Assembly: GCF_050410775.1 (NCBI RefSeq)
Contig: NZ_CP191229.1
DNA: 64,000 nucleotides
DNA from: Erwinia sp050410775
GTDB taxonomy: Bacteria > Pseudomonadota > Gammaproteobacteria > Enterobacterales > Enterobacteriaceae
Reading direction: 5' to 3' (one strand)
Within the stretch, counting starts at the first letter, position 1. Each line of letters begins with the position of its first letter. A program made the position numbers and the translations under genes. This document shows, piece by piece, positions 17,061-26,865 of the stretch. The notes beneath the pieces are model-generated. The model searched no databases. It was given only the letters and a program-made list of their open reading frames with translations, and had not been told where the DNA came from.

Positions 17061-17960
17061 ATGTTAGATAACACACGTTTACGCATAGCTATGCAGAAAT
17101 CCGGCCGTTTAAGCGATGAATCACGCGAATTGCTGTCCCGCTGTGGCATCAAGATTAACCTGCAACAGCAGCGTCTGATCGCCTTCGCAGAAAATATGCC
17201 CATCGATATTCTGCGCGTACGCGATGACGATATCCCCGGTCTGGTAATGGACGGCGTGGTGGATCTGGGCATTATCGGTGAGAACGTGCTGGAAGAGGAG
17301 CTGCTCAACCGCCGCGCTCAGGGTGAAGATCCCCGTTACCTTACCCTGCGTCGTCTCGATTTCGGCGGCTGCCGCCTCTCGCTGGCGATGCCGGTCGATG
17401 ATGAATATACCGGTCCGCAGTGTCTGCAAAACGCCCGCATCGCCACCTCTTATCCTCACCTGCTGAAACAGTATCTCGACAAACAGGGTATTGCATTTAA
17501 ATCCTGTCTGCTAAACGGCTCTGTCGAAGTGGCACCACGCGCTGGTCTCGCCGATGCCATCTGCGATCTGGTTTCAACCGGTGCCACGCTGGAAGCCAAT
17601 GGCCTGCGTGAAGTCGATGTGATTTACCGCTCCAAAGCCTGCCTTATTCAGCGCGACGGCGAAATGCCGGGCGCAAAGCAGGAGTTGATTGATAAACTGA
17701 TGACCCGTATTCAGGGCGTAATCCAGGCGCGCGAATCCAAATACATCATGCTGCACGCGCCAAGCGAGAAGCTGGAAGACATCATCTCTCTTCTGCCCGG
17801 AGCAGAACGTCCGACCGTACTGCCGCTGGCGGGTGACAAGAGCCGCGTGGCGATGCACATGGTCAGCAGCGAAACCCTCTTCTGGGAGACCATGGAGAAG
17901 CTGAAGGCGCTGGGCGCCAGCTCCATTCTCGTGCTGCCCATTGAGAAGATGATGGAGTAA
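17061..17960 (+). CDS. hisG: ATP phosphoribosyltransferase (HisG)
   Basis: A 299-residue protein, the E. coli length. It is the long-form HisG: N-terminal catalytic domains (LRIAMQKSGRLSDESRELL, DLGIIGENVLEE, ICDLVSTGATLEANGL) and a C-terminal histidine-binding regulatory domain (residues about 225-299). It joins ATP and PRPP to make phosphoribosyl-ATP, the first and feedback-inhibited step of histidine synthesis. It is the first structural gene after the attenuator, and hisD follows 6 bases later. Confidence 0.97.
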   Translation: MLDNTRLRIAMQKSGRLSDESRELLSRCGIKINLQQQRLIAFAENMPIDILRVRDDDIPGLVMDGVVDLGIIGENVLEEELLNRRAQGEDPRYLTLRRLDFGGCRLSLAMPVDDEYTGPQCLQNARIATSYPHLLKQYLDKQGIAFKSCLLNGSVEVAPRAGLADAICDLVSTGATLEANGLREVDVIYRSKACLIQRDGEMPGAKQELIDKLMTRIQGVIQARESKYIMLHAPSEKLEDIISLLPGAERPTVLPLAGDKSRVAMHMVSSETLFWETMEKLKALGASSILVLPIEKMME

Positions 17961-17966
17961 CAATCA

Positions 17967-19271
17967 ATGGCAAACTTCGCAACCCCCATCGACTGGCAGA
18001 CTTGCAGCGTTGAAGAGCAGCAGAGACTGCTGACTCGTCCGGCCATCTCTGCCTCAGAAAACATAACACTTACCGTACGCGCCATTCTGGATCGGGTGAA
18101 GGCGGAAGGTGATGAGGCGCTGCGGTACTACAGCGCCACCTTTGATAAAACCCAGGTGGATGCGCTTAAAGTTACTGATGCAGAGATAGAGGCCGCTTCT
18201 GCCCGCCTGAGCGATGAACTCAAGCAGGCGATGGCCGTCGCCGTCAGCAATATTGAGACCTTCCACGTCGCGCAAACGCTGCCTCCCGTCGATATAGAAA
18301 CGCAGCCCGGGGTACGCTGCCAGCAGATTACCCGACCGGTTGATGCTGTCGGTCTCTATATTCCTGGTGGCTCTGCGCCGCTGTTTTCAACGGTGCTGAT
18401 GCTCGCCACGCCGGCACGGATTGCCGGCTGCCGGCGCGTGGTGCTCTGCTCGCCGCCGCCGGTTGCTGACGAAATTCTTTATGCGGCGAAGTTGTGTGGG
18501 GTGAAAGAAGTGTTCCAGGTGGGCGGCGCGCAGGCTATCGCCGCACTTGCGCTGGGGACGGAGTCCGTACCGAAAGTCGATAAAATTTTCGGCCCGGGCA
18601 ACGCTTACGTGACCGAGGCTAAGCGCCAGGTCAGCCAGCGTCTGGACGGCGCCGCCATCGATATGCCAGCAGGACCTTCAGAAGTGCTGGTGATTGCCGA
18701 TGCCGGCGCGACGCCCGATTTCGTCGCCTCCGATCTGCTATCCCAGGCGGAGCACGGGCCGGATTCGCAGGTTATCCTGCTGACGCCTTCGGCAGAGATG
18801 GCCACGGCCGTTGCTACGGCGGTGGAGAATCAGCTGGCGGCGCTGCCCCGGGCGGCAACGGCCCGTCAGGCGCTGGCGAGCAGCCGCCTGATCGTCACCC
18901 GGGATATCGCGCAGTGCGTGGAGATCAGTAACAGTTACGGACCGGAGCATCTGATTATTCAGACCCGCAACGCGCGGGAACTGATTGACGGCATTACTAA
19001 CGCCGGTTCGGTCTTCCTCGGCGACTGGTCTCCAGAATCGGCCGGGGATTACGCTTCCGGCACCAACCACGTGCTGCCCACTTATGGCTACACTTCAACC
19101 TGCTCAAGCCTGGGGCTGGCCGATTTTCAGAAGCGTATGACCGTACAGGAGCTGACAAAGCAGGGCTTTATGGGACTGGCATCCACCATTGAAATACTGG
19201 CAGCAGCAGAGCAGCTGACCGCACATAAAAATGCCGTCACGCTGCGCGTTAACGCGCTCCGGGAGGATTGA
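17967..19271 (+). CDS. hisD: Histidinol dehydrogenase (HisD)
   Basis: A 434-residue zinc-dependent enzyme performing the last two oxidations, histidinol to histidine, with NAD. Characteristic stretches are PGGSAPLFSTVLMLATPA, VGGAQAIAALALGTESVPKV, DMPAGPSEVLVIAD and QAEHGPDSQ (zinc-ligand region). Its stop overlaps the hisC ATG (TGATG). Confidence 0.97.
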   Translation: MANFATPIDWQTCSVEEQQRLLTRPAISASENITLTVRAILDRVKAEGDEALRYYSATFDKTQVDALKVTDAEIEAASARLSDELKQAMAVAVSNIETFHVAQTLPPVDIETQPGVRCQQITRPVDAVGLYIPGGSAPLFSTVLMLATPARIAGCRRVVLCSPPPVADEILYAAKLCGVKEVFQVGGAQAIAALALGTESVPKVDKIFGPGNAYVTEAKRQVSQRLDGAAIDMPAGPSEVLVIADAGATPDFVASDLLSQAEHGPDSQVILLTPSAEMATAVATAVENQLAALPRAATARQALASSRLIVTRDIAQCVEISNSYGPEHLIIQTRNARELIDGITNAGSVFLGDWSPESAGDYASGTNHVLPTYGYTSTCSSLGLADFQKRMTVQELTKQGFMGLASTIEILAAAEQLTAHKNAVTLRVNALRED

Positions 19272-20362
19272 TGAGCAGCAAAATTGAAGCACTGGCCCGC
19301 GCCAATGTTCGCGCGTTAACGCCCTACCAGTCCGCCCGCCGGCTGGGCGGCAACGGCGACGTCTGGCTGAACGCCAATGAATATCCGCTGGCGGTGCCGT
19401 TCGATCTCAGCCAGCAGACGCTAAACCGCTACCCCGAATGCCAGCCTAAAGCGCTTATCGCCCGCTATGCCGCCTATGCTGGTCTGGCGACGGAACAGGT
19501 GCTGGTGAGTCGTGGGGCCGATGAGGGCATTGAGCTGCTGATCCGGGCTTTCTGCGAACCAGGCAAAGATGCCGTGCTGTTCTGCCCGCCCACCTACGGG
19601 ATGTACAGCGTCAGCGCTGAAACCTTCGGCGTGGAATATCGCACGGTTAAAGCACGTGACAACTGGCAGCTCAATCTGCCAGCCATTGCAGACAAGCTTG
19701 ACGGCGTTAAAGTGATTTACGTCTGTAGCCCGAATAATCCGACCGGCAATCTGGTGAATCCTGACGATCTCCGCCAGCTTCTGGAGATGACCCGCGACAA
19801 AGCGCTGGTGGTGGCGGATGAGGCATACATTGAGTTCTGCCCGGAAGCGACGCTCACCGGCTGGCTGGCGGAATATCCACATCTGGTGGTGCTGCGCACG
19901 CTCTCGAAAGCCTTCGCGCTGGCTGGCCTGCGCTGCGGCTTTACGCTGGCTAATGCCGACGTCATTGCGCTGTTAATGAAGGTTATCGCGCCCTATCCGC
20001 TCTCGACGCCGGTTGCCGACATCGCGACCCAGGCGCTGAGCGAGCAGGGCCTGGCGCTGATGAAACAGCACGTCAGCGAAATTATCGCCACCCGTGAATG
20101 GCTGATGGAGGAACTTCGTCAGTGTGCCTGCGTGGAGACCATTTTCGCGAGCCAGACTAACTACCTTCTTGTCCGCTTCACCGCCGCCAATGAGGTCTTT
20201 AAATCGCTGTGGGATCGGGGCATTATTCTGCGGGACCAGAATAAGCAGCAGGGGCTTTCCGGCTGCCTGCGCATCTCAATCGGCACCCGTGAAGAGAGTG
20301 AACGCCTAATCAGCGCGCTGAAAACCTTACCCGGCGCGTCCGTTTCCATGGAGCAAGCATGA
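19271..20362 (+). CDS. hisC: Histidinol-phosphate aminotransferase (HisC)
   Basis: A 363-residue class-I/II PLP aminotransferase: LNANEYPLAVPFD, RGADEGIELLIRAFCEPG, VYVCSPNNPTGN, VADEAYIEFCP and the PLP lysine in RTLSKAFALAGLRCGF. It transfers the amino group from glutamate to imidazole-acetol phosphate. The ATG at 19271 overlaps the hisD stop by one base and is preferred to the TTG one codon upstream. It ends with an ATGA overlap into hisB. Confidence 0.96.
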   Translation: MSSKIEALARANVRALTPYQSARRLGGNGDVWLNANEYPLAVPFDLSQQTLNRYPECQPKALIARYAAYAGLATEQVLVSRGADEGIELLIRAFCEPGKDAVLFCPPTYGMYSVSAETFGVEYRTVKARDNWQLNLPAIADKLDGVKVIYVCSPNNPTGNLVNPDDLRQLLEMTRDKALVVADEAYIEFCPEATLTGWLAEYPHLVVLRTLSKAFALAGLRCGFTLANADVIALLMKVIAPYPLSTPVADIATQALSEQGLALMKQHVSEIIATREWLMEELRQCACVETIFASQTNYLLVRFTAANEVFKSLWDRGIILRDQNKQQGLSGCLRISIGTREESERLISALKTLPGASVSMEQA

Positions 20363-21426
20363 GCCAGAAAGTTCTTTTTATCGATCGTGACGGTACGATT
20401 ATCTCCGAGCCACCGGAAGATTTTCAGGTGGACAGCCTGAACAAGCTGGCCTTTGAGCCGGATGTGATCCCCGCCCTGCTGGCGCTACAGGCCGCAGGCA
20501 ACCGCCTGGTGATGATCACCAATCAGGACGGTCTGGGCAGCAGCAGCTTCCCTCAGGCGGACTTTGATGGCCCGCATAACCTGATGATGCAGATACTGAG
20601 TTCACAGGGCGTGAAATTTGACGACGTTCTGATTTGTCCGCATCTGCCCGAGGATAACTGCCAGTGCCGCAAGCCCGGCACCAAAATGGTGGAAACCTGG
20701 CTGGCAGAGGGCGTGCTGGATACGGTCAACAGCTATGTGATTGGCGATCGCCTTACCGATGTGCAGCTCGCGAACAATATGGGTATCGGCGCGCTGCACT
20801 ACTCGCAGAATGGGCTGACCTGGCAGATGATTCAGCAGCAGCTGACGCAGCGCGATCGCCATGCGCTGGTGAACCGTAATACGAAAGAAACGCAGGTTAA
20901 GGTTGAAGTCTGGCTGGATCGTGAAGGTGAGAGCCGTTTCAACACCGGCGTGGGCTTTTTCGATCATATGCTGGATCAGATTGCTACCCATGGCGGCTTC
21001 CGTATGAATATCGAGGTGAAAGGCGATCTCTATATCGACGATCACCACACGGTAGAAGATACCGGCCTGGCGCTGGGCGAAGCGCTGCTTAAAGCACTCG
21101 GAGATAAGCGCGGTATTGGCCGCTTCGGCTTCGTCCTGCCGATGGATGAGTGCCTGGCGCGCTGCGCGCTGGATATCTCCGGCCGCCCACATCTGGAATA
21201 TAAAGCGGAGTTCAACTATCAGCGTGTGGGCGATCTGAGCACCGAGATGGTCGAGCACTTCTTCCGCTCGCTCTCCTACACGATGGCCAGCACGCTGCAC
21301 CTGAAGACCAAAGGCAAAAACGATCACCACCGCGTCGAGAGCCTATTTAAAGTCTTTGGCCGCACGCTGCGCCAGGCCATCCGCGTGGAGGGCAACACCC
21401 TGCCCAGCTCAAAAGGAGTGCTGTGA
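20359..21426 (+). CDS. hisB: Bifunctional histidinol-phosphatase / imidazoleglycerol-phosphate dehydratase (HisB)
   Basis: A 355-residue fusion of the enterobacterial type. The N-terminal HAD phosphatase has FIDRDGTII with both catalytic aspartates, a zinc loop CPHLPEDNCQCRKPG and GDRLTDVQLA. The C-terminal dehydratase has the manganese-binding histidine clusters DHHTVEDTG and NDHHRVESLFK. It catalyses steps seven and nine of histidine synthesis. Confidence 0.97.
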   Translation: MSQKVLFIDRDGTIISEPPEDFQVDSLNKLAFEPDVIPALLALQAAGNRLVMITNQDGLGSSSFPQADFDGPHNLMMQILSSQGVKFDDVLICPHLPEDNCQCRKPGTKMVETWLAEGVLDTVNSYVIGDRLTDVQLANNMGIGALHYSQNGLTWQMIQQQLTQRDRHALVNRNTKETQVKVEVWLDREGESRFNTGVGFFDHMLDQIATHGGFRMNIEVKGDLYIDDHHTVEDTGLALGEALLKALGDKRGIGRFGFVLPMDECLARCALDISGRPHLEYKAEFNYQRVGDLSTEMVEHFFRSLSYTMASTLHLKTKGKNDHHRVESLFKVFGRTLRQAIRVEGNTLPSSKGVL

Positions 21427-22016
21427 TGGATGTGGTCATTCTGGATACCGGCTGTGCCAACCTCTCATCGGTCAAGTGGGCGGTGCAGCGCCTGGGCTAC
21501 GAGCCCGTTGTCAGCCGCGAGTCTGAAATCGTGCTGCAGGCGGATAAACTTTTCCTGCCCGGCGTTGGCACCGCCCGGGCCGCGATGGATCAGTTAGCAG
21601 AGCGCGACCTGATCGATCTGATCAGAGCCTGCACCCAGCCCGTTCTCGGCATCTGCCTCGGAATGCAGCTGCTGGGCGCGGAAAGCGATGAGAGTGGCGG
21701 CGTACAAACGCTTGGCATTATCGACAGGCCGGTACAGCGCATGATCGACCACGGCCTGCCGCTGCCCCATATGGGCTGGAACCAGATTACTTCTCAGGCG
21801 GGTAACCACCTGTTTCGCGGCATTCCCGACGGATCGTACTTCTATTTCGTTCACGGCTATGCCATGCCGGTGAATGAGTACACCATCGCACAGTGCAGCT
21901 ATGGTGAAGCCTTCACCGCCGCCGTGGAGAAAGATAACTTCTTCGGCGTGCAGTTCCACCCCGAGCGTTCCGGCGCCGCTGGCGCACAGCTGCTGAAAAA
22001 CTTCCTGGAGATGTAA
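21426..22016 (+). CDS. hisH: Imidazole glycerol phosphate synthase, glutaminase subunit (HisH)
   Basis: A 196-residue class-I glutaminase that feeds ammonia to HisF. It has the nucleophile cysteine in PVLGICLGMQLLG and His/Glu in VQFHPERSG. ATG 21426 overlaps the hisB stop (TGATG) and gives the E. coli length; a GTG one codon upstream is less likely. Confidence 0.96.
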   Translation: MDVVILDTGCANLSSVKWAVQRLGYEPVVSRESEIVLQADKLFLPGVGTARAAMDQLAERDLIDLIRACTQPVLGICLGMQLLGAESDESGGVQTLGIIDRPVQRMIDHGLPLPHMGWNQITSQAGNHLFRGIPDGSYFYFVHGYAMPVNEYTIAQCSYGEAFTAAVEKDNFFGVQFHPERSGAAGAQLLKNFLEM

Positions 22017-22018
22017 CG

Positions 22019-22753
22019 GTGATCATTCCCGCACTAGATTTGATTGATGGCAACGTAGTGCGCCTCCATCAGGGCGACTACGGCCAGCAGCGCGATTACG
22101 GCAGCGATCCGCTGCCCCGCCTGCAAGATTATGAAGCTCAGGGCGCCAGCGTCCTGCACCTGGTCGATCTGACCGGCGCGAAAACGCCGTCGGCTCGCCA
22201 GATCCCTTTGCTGAAAAAGCTGCTGGCAGGCGTCAGCGTCCCGGTACAGGTTGGTGGCGGCATCCGCAGTCGTGAAGATGTGGAAGCCCTGCTGGAAGCG
22301 GGGGCGAGCCGCGTAGTGGTCGGCTCCACCGCCGTAAAGCAGCCGGAGGAAGTTCAGAACTGGTTCCGGCAGTATGGCGCTGAGGCGATCGTGCTGGCGC
22401 TGGATGTCCGCATTGAGGGCGGCCGTAAGGAAGTGGCGATCAGCGGCTGGCAAGAAGCGGCGGGCGTAACGCTGGAAGAGGTGATTGAACAGTTCAGCCC
22501 CTTCGGCCTGAAGCACGTTCTCTGTACCGATATTTCCCGCGACGGGACGCTCAGCGGTTCCAACGTAGCGCTCTATCGCGAAGTGGCTGCGCGCTATCCC
22601 GCTATTGCGTTTCAGTCCTCGGGCGGCATCGGTTCGCTGGACGACATTGCGGCCCTTCGCGGCAGCGGCGCTCAGGGCGTGATCGTGGGCCGTGCCCTGC
22701 TGGAAGGCAAATTCACCGTCACGGAGGCAATCTCATGCTGGCAAAACGGATAA
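22019..22753 (+). CDS. hisA: ProFAR isomerase (HisA)
   Basis: A 244-residue TIM barrel starting at GTG 22019, two bases after the hisH stop. IIPALDLIDGNVVRLHQGDY carries the catalytic aspartate, and VQVGGGIRS and QSSGGIGSLDD are the two phosphate-binding loops. It catalyses the Amadori rearrangement of ProFAR to PRFAR. Its end overlaps hisF by 19 bases. Confidence 0.96.
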   Translation: MIIPALDLIDGNVVRLHQGDYGQQRDYGSDPLPRLQDYEAQGASVLHLVDLTGAKTPSARQIPLLKKLLAGVSVPVQVGGGIRSREDVEALLEAGASRVVVGSTAVKQPEEVQNWFRQYGAEAIVLALDVRIEGGRKEVAISGWQEAAGVTLEEVIEQFSPFGLKHVLCTDISRDGTLSGSNVALYREVAARYPAIAFQSSGGIGSLDDIAALRGSGAQGVIVGRALLEGKFTVTEAISCWQNG

Positions 22754-23511
22754 TCCCCTGCCTGGACGTGCGTGACGGCCAGGTCGTTAAGGGCGTACAG
22801 TTTCGCAATCACGAAATCATCGGCGATATCGTGCCGCTGGCGCAGCGTTATGCGCAGGAAGGCGCCGATGAGCTGGTTTTTTATGATATTACCGCCTCTT
22901 CCGACGGCAGAGTCGTGGATAAAAGCTGGGTGTCACGCGTTGCTGAGGTGATCGATATCCCTTTCTGCGTCGCGGGAGGCATTAAGTCAGCCGAAGATGC
23001 AGCGCATATCCTCTCCTTCGGCGCAGATAAAATTTCTGTTAACTCTCCGGCGCTGGCCGACCCAACGCTGATTAACCGGCTGGCCGAGCGTTTTGGCGTA
23101 CAGTGTATCGTGGTGGGGATTGATACCTGGTATGACAGCCAGAGCGGCAAGTATCACGTTAATCAGTACACCGGTGATGAAAGCCGTACCAAAGTCACCG
23201 AATGGGAAACGCTGGAGTGGGTGAAAGAGGTACAGCAGCGCGGCGCGGGTGAAATCGTGCTGAATATGATGAATCAGGACGGCGTACGGAACGGCTACGA
23301 CCTGATCCAGCTGCAAAAAGTCCGTGAAGTGTGCCAGGTACCGCTGATCGCTTCCGGCGGCGCTGGCACGATGGAGCATTTTCATCAGGCTTTCCGCGAT
23401 GCGGACGTCGATGGCGCGCTGGCCGCCTCCGTCTTTCATAAGCAGATTATCAATATCGGTGAGCTGAAAAAGTTCCTGATTGAAAAAGGTGTGGAGATCC
23501 GCGCGTGTTAA
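22735..23511 (+). CDS. hisF: Imidazole glycerol phosphate synthase, cyclase subunit (HisF)
   Basis: A 258-residue TIM barrel with catalytic aspartates in RIIPCLDVRDGQVVKG and VVGIDTWYD. It joins PRFAR with ammonia from HisH to form imidazole glycerol phosphate and AICAR. The start ATG lies inside the end of hisA, suggesting coupled translation. Confidence 0.97.
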   Translation: MLAKRIIPCLDVRDGQVVKGVQFRNHEIIGDIVPLAQRYAQEGADELVFYDITASSDGRVVDKSWVSRVAEVIDIPFCVAGGIKSAEDAAHILSFGADKISVNSPALADPTLINRLAERFGVQCIVVGIDTWYDSQSGKYHVNQYTGDESRTKVTEWETLEWVKEVQQRGAGEIVLNMMNQDGVRNGYDLIQLQKVREVCQVPLIASGGAGTMEHFHQAFRDADVDGALAASVFHKQIINIGELKKFLIEKGVEIRAC

Positions 23512-24116
23512 CAGAACAACAGCTGGCCCGGCTTGACTGGGAAAAAACGGACGGCATGATGCCGGCCATCGTGCAGCACGCCGTTTCCGGTGAAGTGCTG
23601 ATGCATGGCTATATGAACCCGCAGGCGCTGGCAAAAACGCTGGAGATGGGTAAAGTGACCTTCTGGTCACGCACCAAACAGCGCCTCTGGACGAAGGGCG
23701 AAACCTCGGAAAACTATCTCAACGTGGTCAGTATCACGCCGGACTGTGATAACGACACGCTGTTGATTCTGGCAAACCCCGTCGGACCAACCTGCCATCT
23801 GGGCACCTCAAGCTGCTTTTCGCCAGCGGTTCCCGAGTGGACGTTCCTGTATCAGCTGGAACAGCTGCTGGCGGAACGTAAACATGCCGATCCGAAGAGT
23901 TCCTATACCGCCAGCCTCTATGCCAGCGGAACGAAACGCATCGCCCAGAAAGTGGGTGAGGAAGGCGTGGAGACTGCACTGGCGGCCACGGTAAACGACC
24001 GCGAAGAGCTGACCAACGAAGCTTCCGATCTGATCTATCACCTGCTGGTGCTGCTTCAGGATCAGGAGCTTGATCTCAGCCACGTGATCAATAATCTTCG
24101 CCAGCGTCATAAGTAG
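23505..24116 (+). CDS. hisI: Bifunctional PR-AMP cyclohydrolase / PR-ATP pyrophosphatase (HisI)
   Basis: A 203-residue fusion, GTG start at 23505 overlapping hisF by 7 bases. The cyclohydrolase half has WSRTKQRLWTKGETSENYL and the metal-binding DCDNDTLL. The pyrophosphohydrolase half has KVGEEGVETALAA and EASDLIYHLLVLL. It catalyses steps two and three of the pathway and is the last gene before a terminator. Confidence 0.97.
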   Translation: MLTEQQLARLDWEKTDGMMPAIVQHAVSGEVLMHGYMNPQALAKTLEMGKVTFWSRTKQRLWTKGETSENYLNVVSITPDCDNDTLLILANPVGPTCHLGTSSCFSPAVPEWTFLYQLEQLLAERKHADPKSSYTASLYASGTKRIAQKVGEEGVETALAATVNDREELTNEASDLIYHLLVLLQDQELDLSHVINNLRQRHK

Positions 24117-24130
24117 CCTGGTTCGTCTAC

Positions 24131-24156
24131 AAGGCCGGGAAACCGGCCTTTTTTAT
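24131..24156 (+). terminator. His operon terminator
   Basis: AAGGCCGG-GAAA-CCGGCCTT followed by a T-run, 15 bases after the hisI stop codon. Confidence 0.9.
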
Positions 24157-24257
24157 GGGGGAAAAACGTGGTGTAGCTAACGCGCATCGCCTATCCTGCG
24201 CGACAAACCTGCCCTTTCCCTGCCCTCTGCATATTAAGCACTGCTCCTCTCTGACGC

Positions 24258-24998
24258 TCAGTTTTTCGCTATCAGCGCGGTGAAGTTTTCGTCAATAACT
24301 TTATATGACTCTTCCGCTTTGATTTTATAAAGCTCACTGGAAGGATGGATACAGTCAGGTGACATCATTTTTTGCCAGTCCGGCATAGCCTGGATGCGCT
24401 GATATTGCTTAACCAGCGGCACTGACAACGTTTTCGCCAGTGAGTCCAGGCGGGCATTGAAAGGTGAGACATTCCAGCTCTCGGCTTTACCACACAGCGG
24501 GTGAGGCTCCTGTAGTATCACTTCCTTGCCGTTTTTACGTGCGATGGTCACCAGCTGGCTCATCACACCCTCATACTGTTCAGGACTCAACACGTAGCTG
24601 GGTTTAACATCTTTAAAATGAAAGTGGCGGGCATCATTGGTGGCAAAATTCAGGATGATAATTTTTGCCCTGGATTTTTTCATCTCATCGGCCCATCTTT
24701 CGTTATTTTTATATCTGTAAGTCCCGTAGAGTAACTCGATTGCCTGAGCGGAGGGCTTGCCTTTATTAACGACCACTATCTCTTTACCATATTTCTTCTG
24801 CAGAAAATCGCTGAGGAAACGCATTTCATTATGCTCGGCGATCACATTGGTCAGCCTGCCATCCGGCTTCCTGACCGCTACTACGCCCGCCGTACTCGAA
24901 CCGCCATAAGCTTCGATAATCACTTTATCATCACTATTTTTCGCCTGCGAAACGAAAGGCATCAGAGCGATTAAAGAAAACATGATATATACGAACAT
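24258..24998 (-). CDS. Periplasmic SGNH/GDSL-family hydrolase, substrate unknown
   Basis: A 246-residue protein with a signal peptide (MFVYIMFSLIALMPFVSQA). It has an SGNH-like block I with serine (YGGSSTAG, Ser at about 34-35), a block III-like asparagine (LNFATNDARH) and a block V Asp-x-x-His (SPDCIHPSS, Asp215/His218). These enzymes act as esterases or acyl transfer partners on sugars. A divergent membrane acyltransferase begins 720 bases away, so a role in acylation or deacylation of a surface glycan is possible. It is not a known core gene of the his-wzz interval, and its base composition is milder than that of the his genes. Confidence 0.7.
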   Translation of the reverse strand: MFVYIMFSLIALMPFVSQAKNSDDKVIIEAYGGSSTAGVVAVRKPDGRLTNVIAEHNEMRFLSDFLQKKYGKEIVVVNKGKPSAQAIELLYGTYRYKNNERWADEMKKSRAKIIILNFATNDARHFHFKDVKPSYVLSPEQYEGVMSQLVTIARKNGKEVILQEPHPLCGKAESWNVSPFNARLDSLAKTLSVPLVKQYQRIQAMPDWQKMMSPDCIHPSSELYKIKAEESYKVIDENFTALIAKN

Positions 24999-25715
24999 AA
25001 AAAGCCTTTGATAAAAGTGAAATTTAAAGCTGATGTTTAAAATAGTGCCAGTATAAAACCTTGTCTATTTCAAAATAAAACAGTAACACATGGCACTGCC
25101 TGGTAAAATAATCAAATTCCTGGATTTACTTCTGTCACACCGGCTTTAGCAGGAAGTGACGATGCTCATGCCCCATCAGAATGCTGCATAAATCAGGCTG
25201 TACTGGCAACCCAGGTGATAAGAATCCGCTGAAAATCCGCCCGCCAAAAAAAGAAACATATAATTCACATAAGTGTAACATTAGAACAGTTATCCGGTCG
25301 TAGCGCGCTGAAAACAAGGGTTAATGGCGCTTATTACACCGTAAAAAAACCACACAGGTAAACGTAATGGGGTGTTTTTATTAACTATTCACTATCAACG
25401 GAACAAATCAACCCGATCCAATTTATTAAAAAGATAACTTTTATAAATTCAGATAAAGACGTATACCAAAAACCTAAAATGCAATAGCGGCTTTTATAAC
25501 GATAATAATCATTAAGTAACAACCTGAGGTATTGTCTGAATTTCATTCCTGCTCGTAAATCCTTGCTGACAAGAGTGTTATGATCCTCTGCACCTAGCAG
25601 AAGAAATATACTTTGCGTAAATTCGCGTGTCGGATTCGCTTGGGCGAAAGCGATGATGCGGTACCGGACACAAGTATTAACAAAAAACAGCTCTTTATAT
25701 ATTTAAGGCAATACT
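24999..25715. other. Long intergenic region between SGNH hydrolase and acyltransferase
   Basis: No convincing gene. AT-rich, with divergent promoters expected. An imperfect stem can form from GTGTCGG (25627-25633) with CCGGACAC (25664-25671), enclosing CGCTT-GGGCG-AAAGCG. It sits about 45 bases before the acyltransferase ATG and could be a structured leader. Confidence 0.4.
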
Positions 25716-26846
25716 ATGGAAACCTCACCTTTTTTAGCCAGAAGAAATATAGGCCTCGACTTTCTACGGGCCATACTAATCCTTGAGGGGGTGCTTTACC
25801 ATGCAGCAAGAAGCCTGCCGGGTAATAATAATAGCTGGTACTATATCGCTAACAAAAATGAATCGATCGCTTTTTCATCGCTGATTGAATTTGTCCATAC
25901 TTTCCGGATGGAGGCGTTTTTCTTCCTCTCCGGTATGTTCTCGGCCATGGTGATTCTGCGTAAAGGGAAGGATTTCTTTATCGATAACAGGAAGAAGCGC
26001 GTTTTGCTACCGCTGGTGGGCGCATTCGCCTTTATTCCGCCGGTTATGTACCTTATCACTTCCTTTATCGGCGGTGAGCAGATCACCCACACCGGATTGC
26101 TGCACTCATGGGGCTACCTGCACCATTTGTGGTTCCTGGTATCGCTGACAATTATGTCGCTAATTGTGCCGGTAAGTTGGTGTGAGAAGATTTCGGCACT
26201 GTTTCGCAGGCTCCCTCTTCCCGTGATAGTCACCGCAATCATCATCGCCTGTAACTTCTTCTTTGCGGTGAAGTATGTGGTGAAAGATATGGGCGAATTA
26301 GTGGCACTGCTGCCAGTAACAGCGCGCTTCTTTATCTACTATGTCGCGGGCTATGCGCTCTATGTCAACCGGGACAAAATTCCAGAGATAAAAACCAGCA
26401 TCATCCTCAAATCCTGGCTTCTGCTTCCCTTTGGCCTGCTTACGTACCTCTCTTTTTACATCATTCTGGATCGTCAGATTGAAGGGGTAATGAAATATAT
26501 TCCGGTCCTGATTGCCAGCGTCTTCTCCGTGCTTTTCTCTTTCTGGCTGGTGTTTTTCTTTGAAAAAATGTCGATTAAAGAGAGTAAAACCGTAAAGCTG
26601 GTCGTGGATTCCGCGCTGGTGGTCTATATCATGCACTATCCTGTGGTGATCTTTTTCTCCTGGTACGCTGATACATGGCTGGGGAGAGCCTTCTCCCTCA
26701 GCTATGTGGCAACGATCACGGTGATTGGCTTAGGCTGCAGCCTGCTCCTCTACTTTATGGTGAAGCGGAGTAAGGTGCTCTCTACGATATTTGGTCTGAA
26801 GCCTGCCACGGTCAAGCCAGCCCCAGCTCCATTGCGTCCCGAGTGA
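25716..26846 (+). CDS. Acyltransferase 3 family membrane protein (OpgC-like layout)
   Basis: A 376-residue protein with about ten membrane segments. It starts with NIGLDFLRAILILEGVLYHA (conserved Arg and His), then FRMEAFFFLSGMFSAMV and KRVLLPLVGAFAF. The F/FLSG region and the position of the basic KKRVLLP loop resemble the OpgC/YeiB-like branch that succinylates or acetylates glucans. Start ATG has AAGGCAAT upstream. It ends 20 bases before an intrinsic terminator. Target sugar unknown. It could act with the SGNH hydrolase across the intergenic region, since separate acyltransferase and SGNH proteins often cooperate. Confidence 0.8.
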   Translation: METSPFLARRNIGLDFLRAILILEGVLYHAARSLPGNNNSWYYIANKNESIAFSSLIEFVHTFRMEAFFFLSGMFSAMVILRKGKDFFIDNRKKRVLLPLVGAFAFIPPVMYLITSFIGGEQITHTGLLHSWGYLHHLWFLVSLTIMSLIVPVSWCEKISALFRRLPLPVIVTAIIIACNFFFAVKYVVKDMGELVALLPVTARFFIYYVAGYALYVNRDKIPEIKTSIILKSWLLLPFGLLTYLSFYIILDRQIEGVMKYIPVLIASVFSVLFSFWLVFFFEKMSIKESKTVKLVVDSALVVYIMHYPVVIFFSWYADTWLGRAFSLSYVATITVIGLGCSLLLYFMVKRSKVLSTIFGLKPATVKPAPAPLRPE

Positions 26847-26865
26847 TGGGCATAGCGTTATAAAT

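Noticed and set aside
20602..21330. A 242-codon minus-strand frame in hisB
   Set aside because: Antisense to hisB, no family-like motifs and no ribosome binding site.
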